Positions 1 through 9,134 are shown, counted from the stretch's first letter. The stretch: DNA of 64,000 nt from Paenibacillus sp. R14(2021) (GCF_019431355.1 NZ_CP080269.1:558001-622000), one strand, 5' to 3'. Translations and numbers: made by a program. Notes: a model not told the origin generated them from the letters alone.

Positions 1-18
1 CACATATATACAAATCGA

Positions 19-48
19 AGCCGCCCGTTCAACGGGCGGCTTTTTTTC
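19..48 (+). terminator. Rho-independent terminator of the gene upstream of the window
   Basis: A perfect 9-bp GC-rich stem (AGCCGCCCG / CGGGCGGCT) with a 5-nt loop is followed by seven T residues. It most likely ends a rightward gene lying before base 1. Confidence 0.85.
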
Positions 49-101
49 GTGCGCATAGGTTTCGATCGCAAGCATAAGGAATGGATTCAAGTGCGTCATC
101 C

Positions 102-166
102 TTACAACGCTGTAAGCTTGTTGAAAGCCGAATCAATAGGAGAATGGGGATCCGAACAGCTACACT
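102..166 (+). promoter_or_regulatory. Promoter/operator copy 1 of the van-bce locus
   Basis: An inverted repeat TTACA-ACGC-TGTAA (102-115) is followed by TTGAAA at 121, ATCAATAGG at 132 and a -10-like TACACT at 161. The same elements at the same spacing recur before the VanXY-like gene (1264) and the transporter (6134). Bce-type response regulators are known to bind inverted repeats with TNACA/TGTAA half-sites. No good -35 lies at the normal distance from TACACT, which fits an activator-dependent promoter. Confidence 0.7.
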
Positions 167-208
167 TGAGAAGAATTCAATCAAGCCGTAAGGAAAGGGA
201 GATCGAAT

Positions 209-1258
209 ATGGCAAAACTAACACTAGGCGTTCTATTCGGCGGAGCTTCGACGGAGTATGAGGTATCGCTGTCATCCGCTGCTGCCGTCATTTCACAATT
301 AGATCCCATGAAATATGACATAGTCCTGATCGGTATCACGCAGGAAGGACATTGGTATCGTTATGGAGGCGGCGCAGCCGAAATCAAGGATGGTCGATGG
401 AGCCAGCATCCCAGCTGTGTGCCGGCCTTCCTGTCATCGAACCGGGCGATGAAGGGATTGTTCGAACTGGCGGGAACGGAATACAGGTTCATTCCGCTGG
501 ATGTTGTGTTCCCTGTGCTTCACGGCAAGAACGGAGAGGACGGCACGCTGCAGGGACTCTTGGAGCTTGCGGGTTTCCCGTTCGTCGGCTGCGACAGCTT
601 GTCGTCTGCCATCTGCATGGACAAGGTCGTCGCCAAGACGATAATCCAAGCAGAGGGGATATCCGTACCGCCCTCGATTACGCTCAGGGCAGACGTATGG
701 GAGGCTGAGCGAAGAATCGAGCCCGGTAAGCTGTCTTACCCGGTGTATGTGAAGCCGGCAAGATCCGGCTCCTCCATCGGCATTACGAAGGCGAATAACG
801 ATTTTGAGCTTACAGCAGGCATCGAGGCTGCACTGCTGCATGACGACAAAATCATCATCGAGACGCATATCGAAGGCGTTGAGCTCGGCTGCGCCATACT
901 GGGGGGAGCGAAGCCCATGACGGGAGAGCTGGATGAAATTGAGCTGACCGGAGGTTTCTTCGACCATGCCGAGAAATATTCGCTGCTTACGTCGGTCATT
1001 CATCTGCCTGCCCGTTTGAGCGAAGCGAAAGCGACGGAAGCACGTGAGCTGGCACTGCGTATTTATCGCGTTCTTGGCTGCAGCGGTTTAGCGCGGGTAG
1101 ACCTGTTTCTCCAGGCGGACGGCACGCTGTACTTCAATGAGGTGAACACAATTCCCGGATTTACATCCACAAGCCGCTATCCAAGCATGATGCGCGAAGC
1201 GGGTCTTGATTTTCCTGATTTATTGGACAGATTGATTGCGGATGCGCTTCGTGTCTAG
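209..1258 (+). CDS. D-alanine--D-alanine/D-serine ligase, VanG/VanC-like
   Basis: This is a 349-aa ATP-grasp ligase that should join D-Ala to a second D-residue for the end of the peptidoglycan stem peptide. The N-terminus has GVLFGGASTEYEVS (residues 7-20), the ATP-grasp core has KPARSGSSIG (182-191), and the C-terminal signature NEVNTIPGFTS spans 310-320. The omega-loop region reads FFDHAEKY (250-257), like the EKY form of D-Ala-D-Ser ligases and unlike the loop I recall for VanA-type D-Lac ligases. D-Ser specificity is inferred from this loop and from the downstream VanXY-like and VanT-like genes; a housekeeping Ddl is possible but less likely. Start ATG 209 follows AAGGGAG. The gene has its own copy of the locus promoter and is separated from the next gene by a second copy. 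Confidence 0.85.
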   Translation: MAKLTLGVLFGGASTEYEVSLSSAAAVISQLDPMKYDIVLIGITQEGHWYRYGGGAAEIKDGRWSQHPSCVPAFLSSNRAMKGLFELAGTEYRFIPLDVVFPVLHGKNGEDGTLQGLLELAGFPFVGCDSLSSAICMDKVVAKTIIQAEGISVPPSITLRADVWEAERRIEPGKLSYPVYVKPARSGSSIGITKANNDFELTAGIEAALLHDDKIIIETHIEGVELGCAILGGAKPMTGELDEIELTGGFFDHAEKYSLLTSVIHLPARLSEAKATEARELALRIYRVLGCSGLARVDLFLQADGTLYFNEVNTIPGFTSTSRYPSMMREAGLDFPDLLDRLIADALRV

Positions 1259-1263
1259 TCACC

Positions 1264-1327
1264 TTACGACATTGTAAGCAATTTGAAAGACGGATCAATA
1301 GGAGATATTGGCTTGAACGGCTACACT
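1264..1327 (+). promoter_or_regulatory. Promoter/operator copy 2 of the van-bce locus
   Basis: TTACG-ACAT-TGTAA (1264-1277), TTGAAA at 1283, ATCAATAGG at 1294 and TACACT at 1322 repeat the order and spacing of copy 1. The copy lies in the 115-bp gap between the ligase and the VanXY-like gene, so the second transcription unit probably starts here. Confidence 0.65.
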
Positions 1328-1373
1328 CGGCTTAATCAAGTAAGCCATCAAGCTGAAGCGAGGAGTGTCACTT

Positions 1374-2255
1374 ATGAACCTTTTATCGAGAAAAGCATTA
1401 GCAGATGCACACGGCTGGACATCAAGAAGCGCAGAGCTCCAAGCTGTTTCATATAGCTCCATATACCTCGGAGAGGAGCAGCAATTCAGCGGTCCGCTGA
1501 TCCTCGTCAACAAGGCGCATCCGGTAAGAAGCAGCCTGCCGCCGCGAATTAGAGCTGTGTCCGGCGATATTTTGCAAGCAGCGGGCGAGATGGAGCCGCA
1601 GATTGCCCTAGAGGAGGAATGCCTGTCGCAGCTCAGCGGTCTGCTCGATGCCTGCGGCGGCAAGTCGCGCATTTCCGTCGTAAGCGGCTATCGCTCCAAG
1701 GAAACGCAGACGGCGTTATACTTGAATTCCTCACGAACGAACGGTGCGGTGTTTACGGAAAGCTATGTTGCGCTTCCGGGGGCAAGCGAGCATCAGACCG
1801 GACTTGCCGTGGATGTTGGACTTGTTAATGAAAGCTTGGATTATATCCGGCCTTCGTTTCCCGATGACGGCGTGAGTGGTTCATTCAAGCAGCAAGCCGC
1901 TGCTTTCGGGTTCATTCAGCGCTATCAGGCGGGGAAGACGCCGATTACCGGCATCGCCAGCGAGCCGTGGCACTTCCGCTATGTGGGATTCCCGCATTCA
2001 GCGGTTATGGTGAACGAAGATTTATGTTTGGAAGAATATATGGATTTCTTGAAACGCCATACATTCGGAGAAACGCATTTTATATTCGAGAACGATGCGA
2101 GTTGGTACGAGATTTATTACGTTCCAGCCTGGAACGAAAAGTCGGCAGTTCCGGTTCCGGAAGCAAGCGAGGTAAAGTGGCGAATATCCGGCAATAACAT
2201 GGACGGCTTCATCGTGACGGCCGCGTATCCGAAGGACGGCGCCAGTCATGTCTAA
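1374..2255 (+). CDS. VanXY/VanY-like D,D-peptidase (M15B family)
   Basis: This 293-aa zinc D,D-carboxypeptidase is of the D-alanyl-D-alanine carboxypeptidase (M15B) family. The family's zinc ligands are visible: SEHQTGLAVD (His140, Asp147) and EPWHFRYVG (catalytic Glu197, His200). VanX/VanY-type enzymes remove D-Ala-D-Ala dipeptide or terminal D-Ala so that only modified precursors remain. The position between the ligase and the racemase copies the vanC/vanE gene order ligase-XY-T. It is longer than enterococcal VanXY, with extra sequence on both sides of the catalytic core. ATG 1374 is preferred because AGGAG (1361-1365) lies 8 nt upstream; an in-frame GTG at 1365 overlaps that site. No signal peptide is evident, which fits a cytoplasmic XY role. 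The 3' end overlaps the next gene by 8 bp. Confidence 0.8.
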   Translation: MNLLSRKALADAHGWTSRSAELQAVSYSSIYLGEEQQFSGPLILVNKAHPVRSSLPPRIRAVSGDILQAAGEMEPQIALEEECLSQLSGLLDACGGKSRISVVSGYRSKETQTALYLNSSRTNGAVFTESYVALPGASEHQTGLAVDVGLVNESLDYIRPSFPDDGVSGSFKQQAAAFGFIQRYQAGKTPITGIASEPWHFRYVGFPHSAVMVNEDLCLEEYMDFLKRHTFGETHFIFENDASWYEIYYVPAWNEKSAVPVPEASEVKWRISGNNMDGFIVTAAYPKDGASHV

Positions 2256-4441
2256 CAAGAGCTATGGAGCTGTCGACCTCGCCAAGCTGGCTGCCGCGGT
2301 TCTGGTCATTACGATTCATATCGGCCCTCTGATGTCTATAAGTCCGGCTTCCGACTATATCTTGACCGGCATTTTTGCCCGTCTTGGCGTTCCGATCTTC
2401 TTCATGGCGTCGGGGTTCTTCTTCTTCCGCCAGATAGAGGAAGGACAATGGAACTGGCGCGCTTGGCGGCGCTTCATGGCCCGTATTGGCGCACTTTACG
2501 GAATCGGCATTCTGCTGTATGCGCCGCTCAATCTATACAGCGGGCATTTCGACAAGCCTTGGAGCGGATATTCGATCGTTCGCGAGCTGCTCTGGGGCGG
2601 AACGTTCTATCATCTCTGGTATTTGCCTGCGATGATGCTCGGGTTGACACTCGTTTATGCGCTTCGAACATGGATCGCAAATCGATACGTCCTGACTGTC
2701 GCTGCCGTGCTGTACGGCATTGCATTGCTTGGGGACAGCTATTACGGTCTATCGTTGGAGCTCGGGCCTGTTTCCAAGGTTTACGATCATCTGTTTCAGC
2801 TGTTCGGGCAGACGCGCAACGGCCTCCTGTTCGCACCGATTTTCATTGCACTTGGAGCGTCGGCGGGAAGAAGGGATGCGGCGCCGCGCGACTCGGCTTG
2901 GTACGGAGGCATGTTTCTTGTCTCCTTCGCGCTTCTGATCGCGGAAGGAACAGCGCTTCATCATGACGGCATGCCGATTCATAATGATATGTATATTGCG
3001 CTGATTCCAGCCGACTATGCGCTTTTCCGGCTGCTGCTGCTGCTGGGCGGCAAGGAGCGCCGCATCATCCGAAGCATGAGTACGTCGGTGTACATGCTTC
3101 ATCCGCTTGTGATCGCGCTTGTACATGGCGGCGTTAAGGCTGCTGGGCTTCAATCCGTGGTACTCGGCAGCAGTATGGTCAACTTCCTGAGCGTCACCGC
3201 ACTATCGTTGCTGTTCGCGCTGGCGATTGCTATACTCACGTTAAAACGAAAACGTCCGATGCCAAATCAACAGCGCACCTGGGTGGAAATCAATCTGAAT
3301 CATCTCGACCATAATACGCGCGTCTTGCAGCAGTCCCTTCCTGAAGGAACGGCGATGATGGCCGTCGTCAAAGCCAATGCGTACGGGCATGGCAGCGTCC
3401 AAGTCGCCAAGCGCTTGTACAGCTCGGGCATCCGTCATTTTGCGGTAGCTGAGATTGGCGAAGGTGTTGAACTGCGGAAGCACGGCGTGAAGGGCGAAAT
3501 TCTAGTGCTCGGATATACGCCGACGCAGCAGCTGGGCGAACTGGTCCGATGGAAGCTGACGCAGACGGTGATCCATGCCGATGATGCGCGCCGGCTTCAG
3601 GATTTCGGCAGCAGCTTCAAGGTGCATGTCAAAATCGATACGGGCATGAACCGCCTCGGCGAGCCAAGCGATCATCCCGAGGAGATTCTATCGATGTATC
3701 GGCACAGCCGCCTGCATGTAACCGGCACGTATAGCCATCTGGCAGAAGCGGACAATTTGGATTGCGATGGCGCAGCATTCAGCAAGGAGCAGATCAGACG
3801 CTTCCACCAAATCGTAGACGTTATTAGAGACGAAAGCTTGGACCCCGGACGGCTTCATCTTCAAAGCAGCTACGGCATATTGAATTTCCCGGAGCTTCGA
3901 ATGGATATGGCGAGGCCAGGAATCGCGTTGTACGGATTATTATCCTTGGAAAGCGATACGACCCGTATGAATGTCGAGCTGCGTCCGGTATTATCGCTCA
4001 AAGCGAGCGACAGTCTCTCGCGTGCATACGATCAAAGCGGGCGAATCCGTCGGTTATGGCAGAAGCTTCATGGCTGCACGCGATACGCAGGTGGCCACGG
4101 TTACGATCGGTTACGCGGACGGCATTCCGAGGGATTTGTCGGAACGGGGCGGCAGCGTCCTGATCCGCGGCCGGCGCGTCCCGATCGTAGGCAGAATCTG
4201 CATGGATCAGCTGACCGTTGACGTAAGCGGCATCGAAGACGTGCAGCAGGGAGACACGGTCACATTGATCGGGGAGGACGGCGGACTGCGCATAACAGCA
4301 GGCGAGATTGCCAAACGGACCGGAACGATTACAAATGAAATCGTGTGCGCACTCGGAACCCGTGCGGTCAAGCAGTACGAGGATGACAAAGGTACGCAGC
4401 CGCAAGAGCAGCTGCTGCCCCGCATTTCTATCATTCGATAA
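2248..4441 (+). pseudogene. VanT-like membrane-bound serine/alanine racemase, frameshifted
   Basis: The N-terminal ~335 residues form a multi-TM acyltransferase-3-type domain (starting around VDLAKLAAAVLVITIHIG) and the rest is an alanine-racemase domain. The PLP lysine is in VVKANAYGHG (Lys375). This two-domain build is diagnostic of VanT serine racemases, which supply D-Ser. At 4003-4010 GCGA occurs twice in tandem; removing one copy restores the reading LKATVSRVHTIKAGESVGYG and gives about 729 aa. As written, the frame shifts at about residue 586 and stops at 4221, losing the catalytic-Tyr region (SVGYGRS) and the C-terminal beta domain. The downstream sequence to 4441 is otherwise well conserved, so the change is recent, a slippage variant or an assembly error. 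ATG 2248 overlaps the end of the VanXY-like gene. Confidence 0.8.
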
Positions 4442-4450
4442 AGGAGCCAG

Positions 4451-5155
4451 ATGATGTACGATATCATGATCATAGAAGACGATCGCAAAATTGCGATGCT
4501 GCTGCAAGCCCATATTCAAAAATACGGCTACGGCAGCACGATCGTCGACGATTTCGAGCATGTTCTCGAACAGTTTCAGGCCCATAAGCCCCATCTGGTG
4601 CTGCTCGATATCAACTTGCCCAGCTACGACGGATATTATTGGTGCCGTCAGATCCGCTCCGTCTCCACCTGCCCAATCATCGTCATCTCGGCACGCAGCG
4701 GCAAGATGGACCAGCTGATGGCGCTTGAGAACGGGGCGGATGACTACATGACAAAGCCCTTCCATTACGAGATCGTCATGGCCAAAATACGCAGCCAGCT
4801 TCGGCGTGCCTACGGCGATTATGCGTCCAAGTCGGAAGAGCGCGTTATTGGCCAGTCCGGACTGCTGCTCTACCCGGAACGTATGGAACTGCATCTGAAC
4901 GACAAATTCGTCACCTTGAGCAAGAAGGAAACCGTGCTGATGGAGACGCTGCTCGAGCGATGTCCACGGGTCGTCAGCCGGGAGACGATTCTGGACAAGC
5001 TATGGGATGATACGTTCGTGGACGATAACACGCTCAGCGTCAACATTACGCGCATCCGCAAACGGCTGGCAGAGCTCGGAATCGAGCATGCGCTCGAAAC
5101 CGTCCGGGGAACGGGTTATCGGCTCAATCTGGTTTGGAAGGATGAAGCCGAATGA
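4451..5155 (+). CDS. OmpR-family response regulator, BceR/VanR-like
   Basis: This 234-aa regulator has a receiver domain (acidic EDD near residue 10, phospho-acceptor Asp53 in LLDINLPSYDG, Lys in MTKPFH) and a C-terminal winged helix ending RGTGYRL. The stretch SYDGYYWCRQIR is typical of Bce-type regulators rather than enterococcal VanR. It is expected to activate the three TTACA-N4-TGTAA promoters of this locus. AAGGAG (4441-4446) precedes ATG 4451; ATG 4454 has slightly better spacing and is equally possible. The stop overlaps the kinase start as ATGA, so the two are translationally coupled. It sits 9 nt after the racemase gene. Confidence 0.85.
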   Translation: MMYDIMIIEDDRKIAMLLQAHIQKYGYGSTIVDDFEHVLEQFQAHKPHLVLLDINLPSYDGYYWCRQIRSVSTCPIIVISARSGKMDQLMALENGADDYMTKPFHYEIVMAKIRSQLRRAYGDYASKSEERVIGQSGLLLYPERMELHLNDKFVTLSKKETVLMETLLERCPRVVSRETILDKLWDDTFVDDNTLSVNITRIRKRLAELGIEHALETVRGTGYRLNLVWKDEAE

Positions 5156-6147
5156 TGAAGCTGTTCGTGCGCGAGCATCTGCCCCTGCTGGGGTGGTCTG
5201 CCGTCCAATGGACGGTAGTGCTGCTCATCTACCGCTTAGATGGCTATGATCGGCTGCCGACCGCATTGTACGCGGTATTTCTGAGCTTTTTTATGCTTGC
5301 CTGCTATTTGGGCATCCGGTACGCTACGCATCGCGGCTTCTATGCACGTCTATCGAGCCGGCTCACCTCGCTCGGACAATCGGTGAATCGCCGGGAATCA
5401 GCGCCGCTTCCGGCTGCGCTCGGGCAGCTGCTGGAAACGCAGTACAGCCATTACCGCAACGAGCTGCAAGTCTGGGAACGGAAGCAGCGGGAGCATCTGA
5501 CGTTCGTCAACCAGTGGGCGCACCAGATGAAAACGCCGCTGTCCGTCATTGAAATGATTACGCAAGGCGAAGAGGATGAGCGATTGAAAAGCATCTCGGA
5601 AGAGGTCGACCGGATGAAACACGGCATCGAAATGGTGCTCTATACGGCCAGGCTGGAAACGTTCGAACAGGATTTCAGCGTGGAACAGGTAGCGCTGCTG
5701 CAGACGGTGCGCGAAGCCGTTCACGAATATAAGCGGTTGTTTATCCGCAGTCACGTCTATCCCGAGGTCAGCGTAGACGAGCATTATGTCGTTCAAACCG
5801 ATGCCAAGTGGCTTCGGTTCATTGTCATGCAGCTGTTGTCCAATGCGATCAAATATACGTCCAGCAGCGGACAATCCATCAAGATAGCCGCCTTCGAGCA
5901 CGAAGGAAACGTAATCCTCGAAATTCGCGACCGAGGCGTCGGAATACCCAAATCCGACCGTAAGCGCGTATTTCAGGCGTTCTACACAGGGGAAAACGGC
6001 AGATCCTTCAAGGAATCGACGGGCATGGGCCTATACCTCGTCAAGGAAGTCAGCGAGAAATTGAATCTGCAGCTGCAATTGGAGTCGGAGGTCGGCGTAG
6101 GGACGGCAGTGCGTATCCTGTTCGGGAGTAAGCTTACAAGGTTGTAA
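5152..6147 (+). CDS. Intramembrane-sensing histidine kinase, BceS-like
   Basis: This 331-aa kinase has two closely spaced N-terminal TM segments (about residues 12-28 and 36-56) with almost no extracellular loop. The H-box is FVNQWAHQMKTPLS (His124) and the ATPase domain has LLSNAIKY, DRGVGIP and GMGLYLVKEV. The lack of an input domain is typical of BceS-type kinases, which read the activity of a partner ABC transporter; that partner is encoded immediately downstream. Enterococcal VanS of C/E-type clusters occupies this position but normally has a larger sensor. The TAA stop (6145-6147) forms part of the TGTAA half-site of operator copy 3. Confidence 0.85.
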   Translation: MMKLFVREHLPLLGWSAVQWTVVLLIYRLDGYDRLPTALYAVFLSFFMLACYLGIRYATHRGFYARLSSRLTSLGQSVNRRESAPLPAALGQLLETQYSHYRNELQVWERKQREHLTFVNQWAHQMKTPLSVIEMITQGEEDERLKSISEEVDRMKHGIEMVLYTARLETFEQDFSVEQVALLQTVREAVHEYKRLFIRSHVYPEVSVDEHYVVQTDAKWLRFIVMQLLSNAIKYTSSSGQSIKIAAFEHEGNVILEIRDRGVGIPKSDRKRVFQAFYTGENGRSFKESTGMGLYLVKEVSEKLNLQLQLESEVGVGTAVRILFGSKLTRL

Positions 6148-6198
6148 GGGAGTTGAAAGGCGAATCAATAGGTTTTGCGGCGCGGGGTAGGTTACACT
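6134..6198 (+). promoter_or_regulatory. Promoter/operator copy 3 of the van-bce locus
   Basis: TTACA-AGGT-TGTAA (6134-6147), TTGAAA at 6153, ATCAATAGG at 6164 and TACACT at 6193 match copies 1 and 2 in order and spacing. The operator overlaps the last codons of the kinase gene. CATCAAGC follows the -10 as in copy 2. It should drive the ABC transporter separately from the upstream genes. Confidence 0.7.
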
Positions 6199-6231
6199 TA
6201 CGGCATCAAGCATAAGAGGAGGATAACCAAG

Positions 6232-7005
6232 GTGGATATCGTAACCGTTCGAAATCTTGGCAAAATCTACGGAGGCGCCGTTTCCTACGAAGCGCTGTCA
6301 AATATCGACCTCACGATCGGCGAAGGCGAATTCGTCGGCATCATGGGTCCGTCCGGAAGCGGGAAGACCACGCTGCTGAACATGGTATCCACGATCGATC
6401 GGCCGACGTCCGGCGAAGTGAAAATCGGGGGAGCGGATCCGCACCGTTTAACGTACGATCAACTGGCCTTGTTCAGACGTCGGGAGCTTGGCTTCGTCTT
6501 TCAAGCCTATAATCTGCTGCAGACACTGACGGTCAAAGAGAACATCCTGCTTCCTCTCGTGCTGGATGGGATCGGCCTTGGCGAAATGAATCGACGGGTG
6601 GAGGAGATGGCCGATAAGCTCGGCATTACAGCCATCATGAATAAACGCACCTATGAGATTTCCGGCGGACAGGCGCAGCGAACGGCAATTGCAAGGGCGC
6701 TGATTCACAAGCCGAAGCTGGTCTTGGCCGACGAACCGACCGGCAATCTGGATTCACGCGCCGCGCGCGACGTCATGGAGATTTTGGAGAAACGCAGTAA
6801 GGAAGACCGGACGACAATGCTGCTCGTGACGCATGATCCAGCCGCGGCCAGCTATTGCAATCGTGTCATCTTTATCAAGGACGGCAAGCTGTACAACGAA
6901 ATCCACTGCGGAGACAGCCGCGCGGCATTTTACCAGAAAATCATTGATTTGCTGTCCATGATGGGAGGGACAGAGCATGAGTTTTCGCCAGTTCGCTATT
7001 CTTAA
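6232..7005 (+). CDS. ABC transporter ATPase, BceA-like
   Basis: This 257-aa ATPase of the MacB/BceA type has Walker A GPSGSGKTT (about residues 40-48), the Q-loop VFQAYNLLQTLTV, the signature ISGGQAQRTAIARAL and Walker B LVLADEPTGNLDS. Bce-type transporters protect cell-wall cycle intermediates from peptide antibiotics and also signal to a BceS-type kinase. The GTG start at 6232 follows AGGAGG (6217-6222). Its 3' end overlaps the permease by 29 bp, so the two are coupled. It has its own operator copy immediately upstream. Confidence 0.9.
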   Translation: MDIVTVRNLGKIYGGAVSYEALSNIDLTIGEGEFVGIMGPSGSGKTTLLNMVSTIDRPTSGEVKIGGADPHRLTYDQLALFRRRELGFVFQAYNLLQTLTVKENILLPLVLDGIGLGEMNRRVEEMADKLGITAIMNKRTYEISGGQAQRTAIARALIHKPKLVLADEPTGNLDSRAARDVMEILEKRSKEDRTTMLLVTHDPAAASYCNRVIFIKDGKLYNEIHCGDSRAAFYQKIIDLLSMMGGTEHEFSPVRYS

Positions 7006-8902
7006 CGTGCTGCGAAATAAGCGCGTCTATCTCGCTTATTTCTTAAGCAGCGCCTTCTCGGTAATGATCTTCTTCACGTATGCGCTGCTGCTGTTCCACC
7101 CCGATCTGCAAGGCGAGCTGGTCGCATCTCATGACACACTCAGTCTGCTCGGGACGATGGGAATGAAGGTATCGGAAGTCATTATCTTCGTCTTCTCGTT
7201 CTTCTTCCTGCTGTATTCTGTCGGCGCGTTCTTGAAGCTTAGGAAGAAGGAATTCGGCATTCTTATTCTGCTCGGCATGTCGAGGAAGCAGCTGAATCGA
7301 ATGCTGTTCGTCGAAAATGCTTCGATCGGCTTGGCTGCGGTTGTGTTCGGTATCGGGCTCGGGCTCGTATTCTCCAAGCTGATTCTGTTAGTATGCGCGA
7401 AGCTGCTCGCTATCGACCACGGGTTGCGGTTCTATGTGCCCCTGAACGCCATATGGCTCACCTTGGCGGCCTTCGCAATGCTGTTCCTCGTTATTGCATC
7501 GCTAACCTCCAAGATGGCGGGGAAAGAGAAGGTGGCAGCGCTTATCCAGTCAGAGGACCGTCCCAAGCCGGAGCCGACCGCTTCGCTGGGGTTGTCCGTG
7601 CTTGCTATCGTGCTGATCGCGGCCGGTTACTGGCTGGAATTCGATTTCGCCATTCATCATCATTTTACGCCGCAGCAGCTGCTCGGGGGCGTGGTCCTGG
7701 CTATCGCGGGTACGTATGTTCTCTTCAGGCAAACGAGCATTTACGTGCTCCGGGCGCTGCGGAAGAACAAGCTGTTTTATCGCAGGACGAATATGCTGAC
7801 GCTGGCTGAACTCACGTACCGGATGAAAGACAACGCGACGATGTTCTTTATCGTATCGGTCATCTCCGCCATGGCGTTCACGGGCATCGGCACGACGCTT
7901 GCTATCGGGGATCCAGGCTTGGCTTCCATGTCGAATCCGTATGCATTCAGCTATTTCTATACGGCCAGCAATGTGGATGCCGCGCAGAAGCTGAAGGCGA
8001 TCGAGAACGAATTGACCCATGCCGGATATGCGTTCCAAGCCGGACCGGTCAGCGCGCTTCCAACCGAGAATGGCCTCACGCTAGTGAAACTAAGCGAATA
8101 CAACCGGCTGGCTGCCGCGCTGGGCTACAAAACGGAGAAGCTGAGCAATGATAGCGAGATGTTCGCCACGCCGTCGTATATCTGGCAGAAGAGCGATTAC
8201 GAAAAAGACGGTACCCCGACTGGAACGGTGGAGTTGACGAACGGCAAGTCAAAGGCGACGGCCGAATTTATCAGGTACATTCCAACTATCGTGCTGCCCG
8301 GCATCGGTTATGGGGGGACAGCCGTCGTGACGGATAGTTTGTACTCGAAACTGCTTGCCGGCTACGAAGATCGCGCGAATTTGCCTACGACGGTTCAAAT
8401 TGTCGTGAAGGACTGGAAGACGACTGGCGAGCTGTCCCAGCAGCTGCAAGAAAGCATTCAAAACGACGCGGCTGCGGACGATTATTTGCGGTCGCTCTCC
8501 CTCGAATGGATTGCGTCCAGGCAGCAGAATGGCATGCTGCTCATCGTCAGCGGTCTCGTCGGCATCGTATTCTTCACGTTCGCCGCGAGCTTCTTGTACT
8601 TCAGACTCTATGCGGACTTGGAACGTGACGAGAAACAGTACGGCATGATTGCAAAGGTTGGCCTAAGCAGCAAGGAATTAAGCCGCATTCTGACCCGCCA
8701 GCTGTTTATTATGTTTTTCGTTCCTCTCGCGATGGCGCTCTTCCATAGTACAATCGCGTTCATTGCGCTCCAGCAGCTGGTTGATTTTTCGATCCTAGCG
8801 AATTCGCTCGAAATATTCGGATCGTTTGTTTTCATTCAATTGGTCTATTTCCTCATTGCACGCTGGAGATCCATTGAACATTTGAAGCATCAGCTGAGCT
8901 AG
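6977..8902 (+). CDS. ABC transporter permease, BceB-like (FtsX family)
   Basis: This 641-aa membrane protein has the BceB layout: a TM segment near residues 17-37, further TM helices to about 255, a large hydrophilic extracellular region at roughly 315-520 and FtsX-like TM helices at the C-terminus. In characterised Bce systems the large extracellular domain helps recognise the antibiotic or target complex, and the permease contacts the kinase. GGGAGGG precedes ATG 6977. It ends the locus, followed by a strong terminator. The substrate cannot be read from sequence; a lipid II-binding peptide or glycopeptide is the natural guess given the van-type neighbours. Confidence 0.88.
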   Translation: MSFRQFAILNVLRNKRVYLAYFLSSAFSVMIFFTYALLLFHPDLQGELVASHDTLSLLGTMGMKVSEVIIFVFSFFFLLYSVGAFLKLRKKEFGILILLGMSRKQLNRMLFVENASIGLAAVVFGIGLGLVFSKLILLVCAKLLAIDHGLRFYVPLNAIWLTLAAFAMLFLVIASLTSKMAGKEKVAALIQSEDRPKPEPTASLGLSVLAIVLIAAGYWLEFDFAIHHHFTPQQLLGGVVLAIAGTYVLFRQTSIYVLRALRKNKLFYRRTNMLTLAELTYRMKDNATMFFIVSVISAMAFTGIGTTLAIGDPGLASMSNPYAFSYFYTASNVDAAQKLKAIENELTHAGYAFQAGPVSALPTENGLTLVKLSEYNRLAAALGYKTEKLSNDSEMFATPSYIWQKSDYEKDGTPTGTVELTNGKSKATAEFIRYIPTIVLPGIGYGGTAVVTDSLYSKLLAGYEDRANLPTTVQIVVKDWKTTGELSQQLQESIQNDAAADDYLRSLSLEWIASRQQNGMLLIVSGLVGIVFFTFAASFLYFRLYADLERDEKQYGMIAKVGLSSKELSRILTRQLFIMFFVPLAMALFHSTIAFIALQQLVDFSILANSLEIFGSFVFIQLVYFLIARWRSIEHLKHQLS

Positions 8903-8936
8903 AAAGGGATTAGGGTGCAGCGATGCTGCATGCATG

Positions 8937-8965
8937 AATCCCCCGGATTCCGGGGGATTTTTTTG
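8937..8965 (+). terminator. Terminator of the van-bce locus
   Basis: A perfect 10-bp stem (AATCCCCCGG / CCGGGGGATT) with a 3-nt loop is followed by seven T residues, 35 bp after the permease stop. Confidence 0.9.
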
Positions 8966-9134
8966 GTTACCCCGCATCGTATTCTTTCTATGCAATGCTG
9001 GTATGCGCCGCATGATTTGCAGCTCAGGACCAGCCTAACTATGGTAAGATAGAAACGTTATTTTACAACATTTACGAAACATGGTGAAAATTTCTGCGTA
9101 TCATTCATTACTATCGTTACTGGAGGTTATTATC

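Noticed and set aside
49-261. 70-codon ORF at the left end
   Set aside because: It runs through the promoter/operator and the ligase ribosome-binding site, and has no initiation signal of its own.
3971-4441. Separate 156-codon ORF after the racemase
   Set aside because: Its first ~16 residues make no sense as a protein start and no ribosome-binding site precedes it; it is the shifted 3' part of the racemase gene.
3998-4894. 298-codon minus-strand ORF across the racemase end and regulator
   Set aside because: It spans two plus-strand genes, lacks a ribosome-binding site and shows no recognisable domain.
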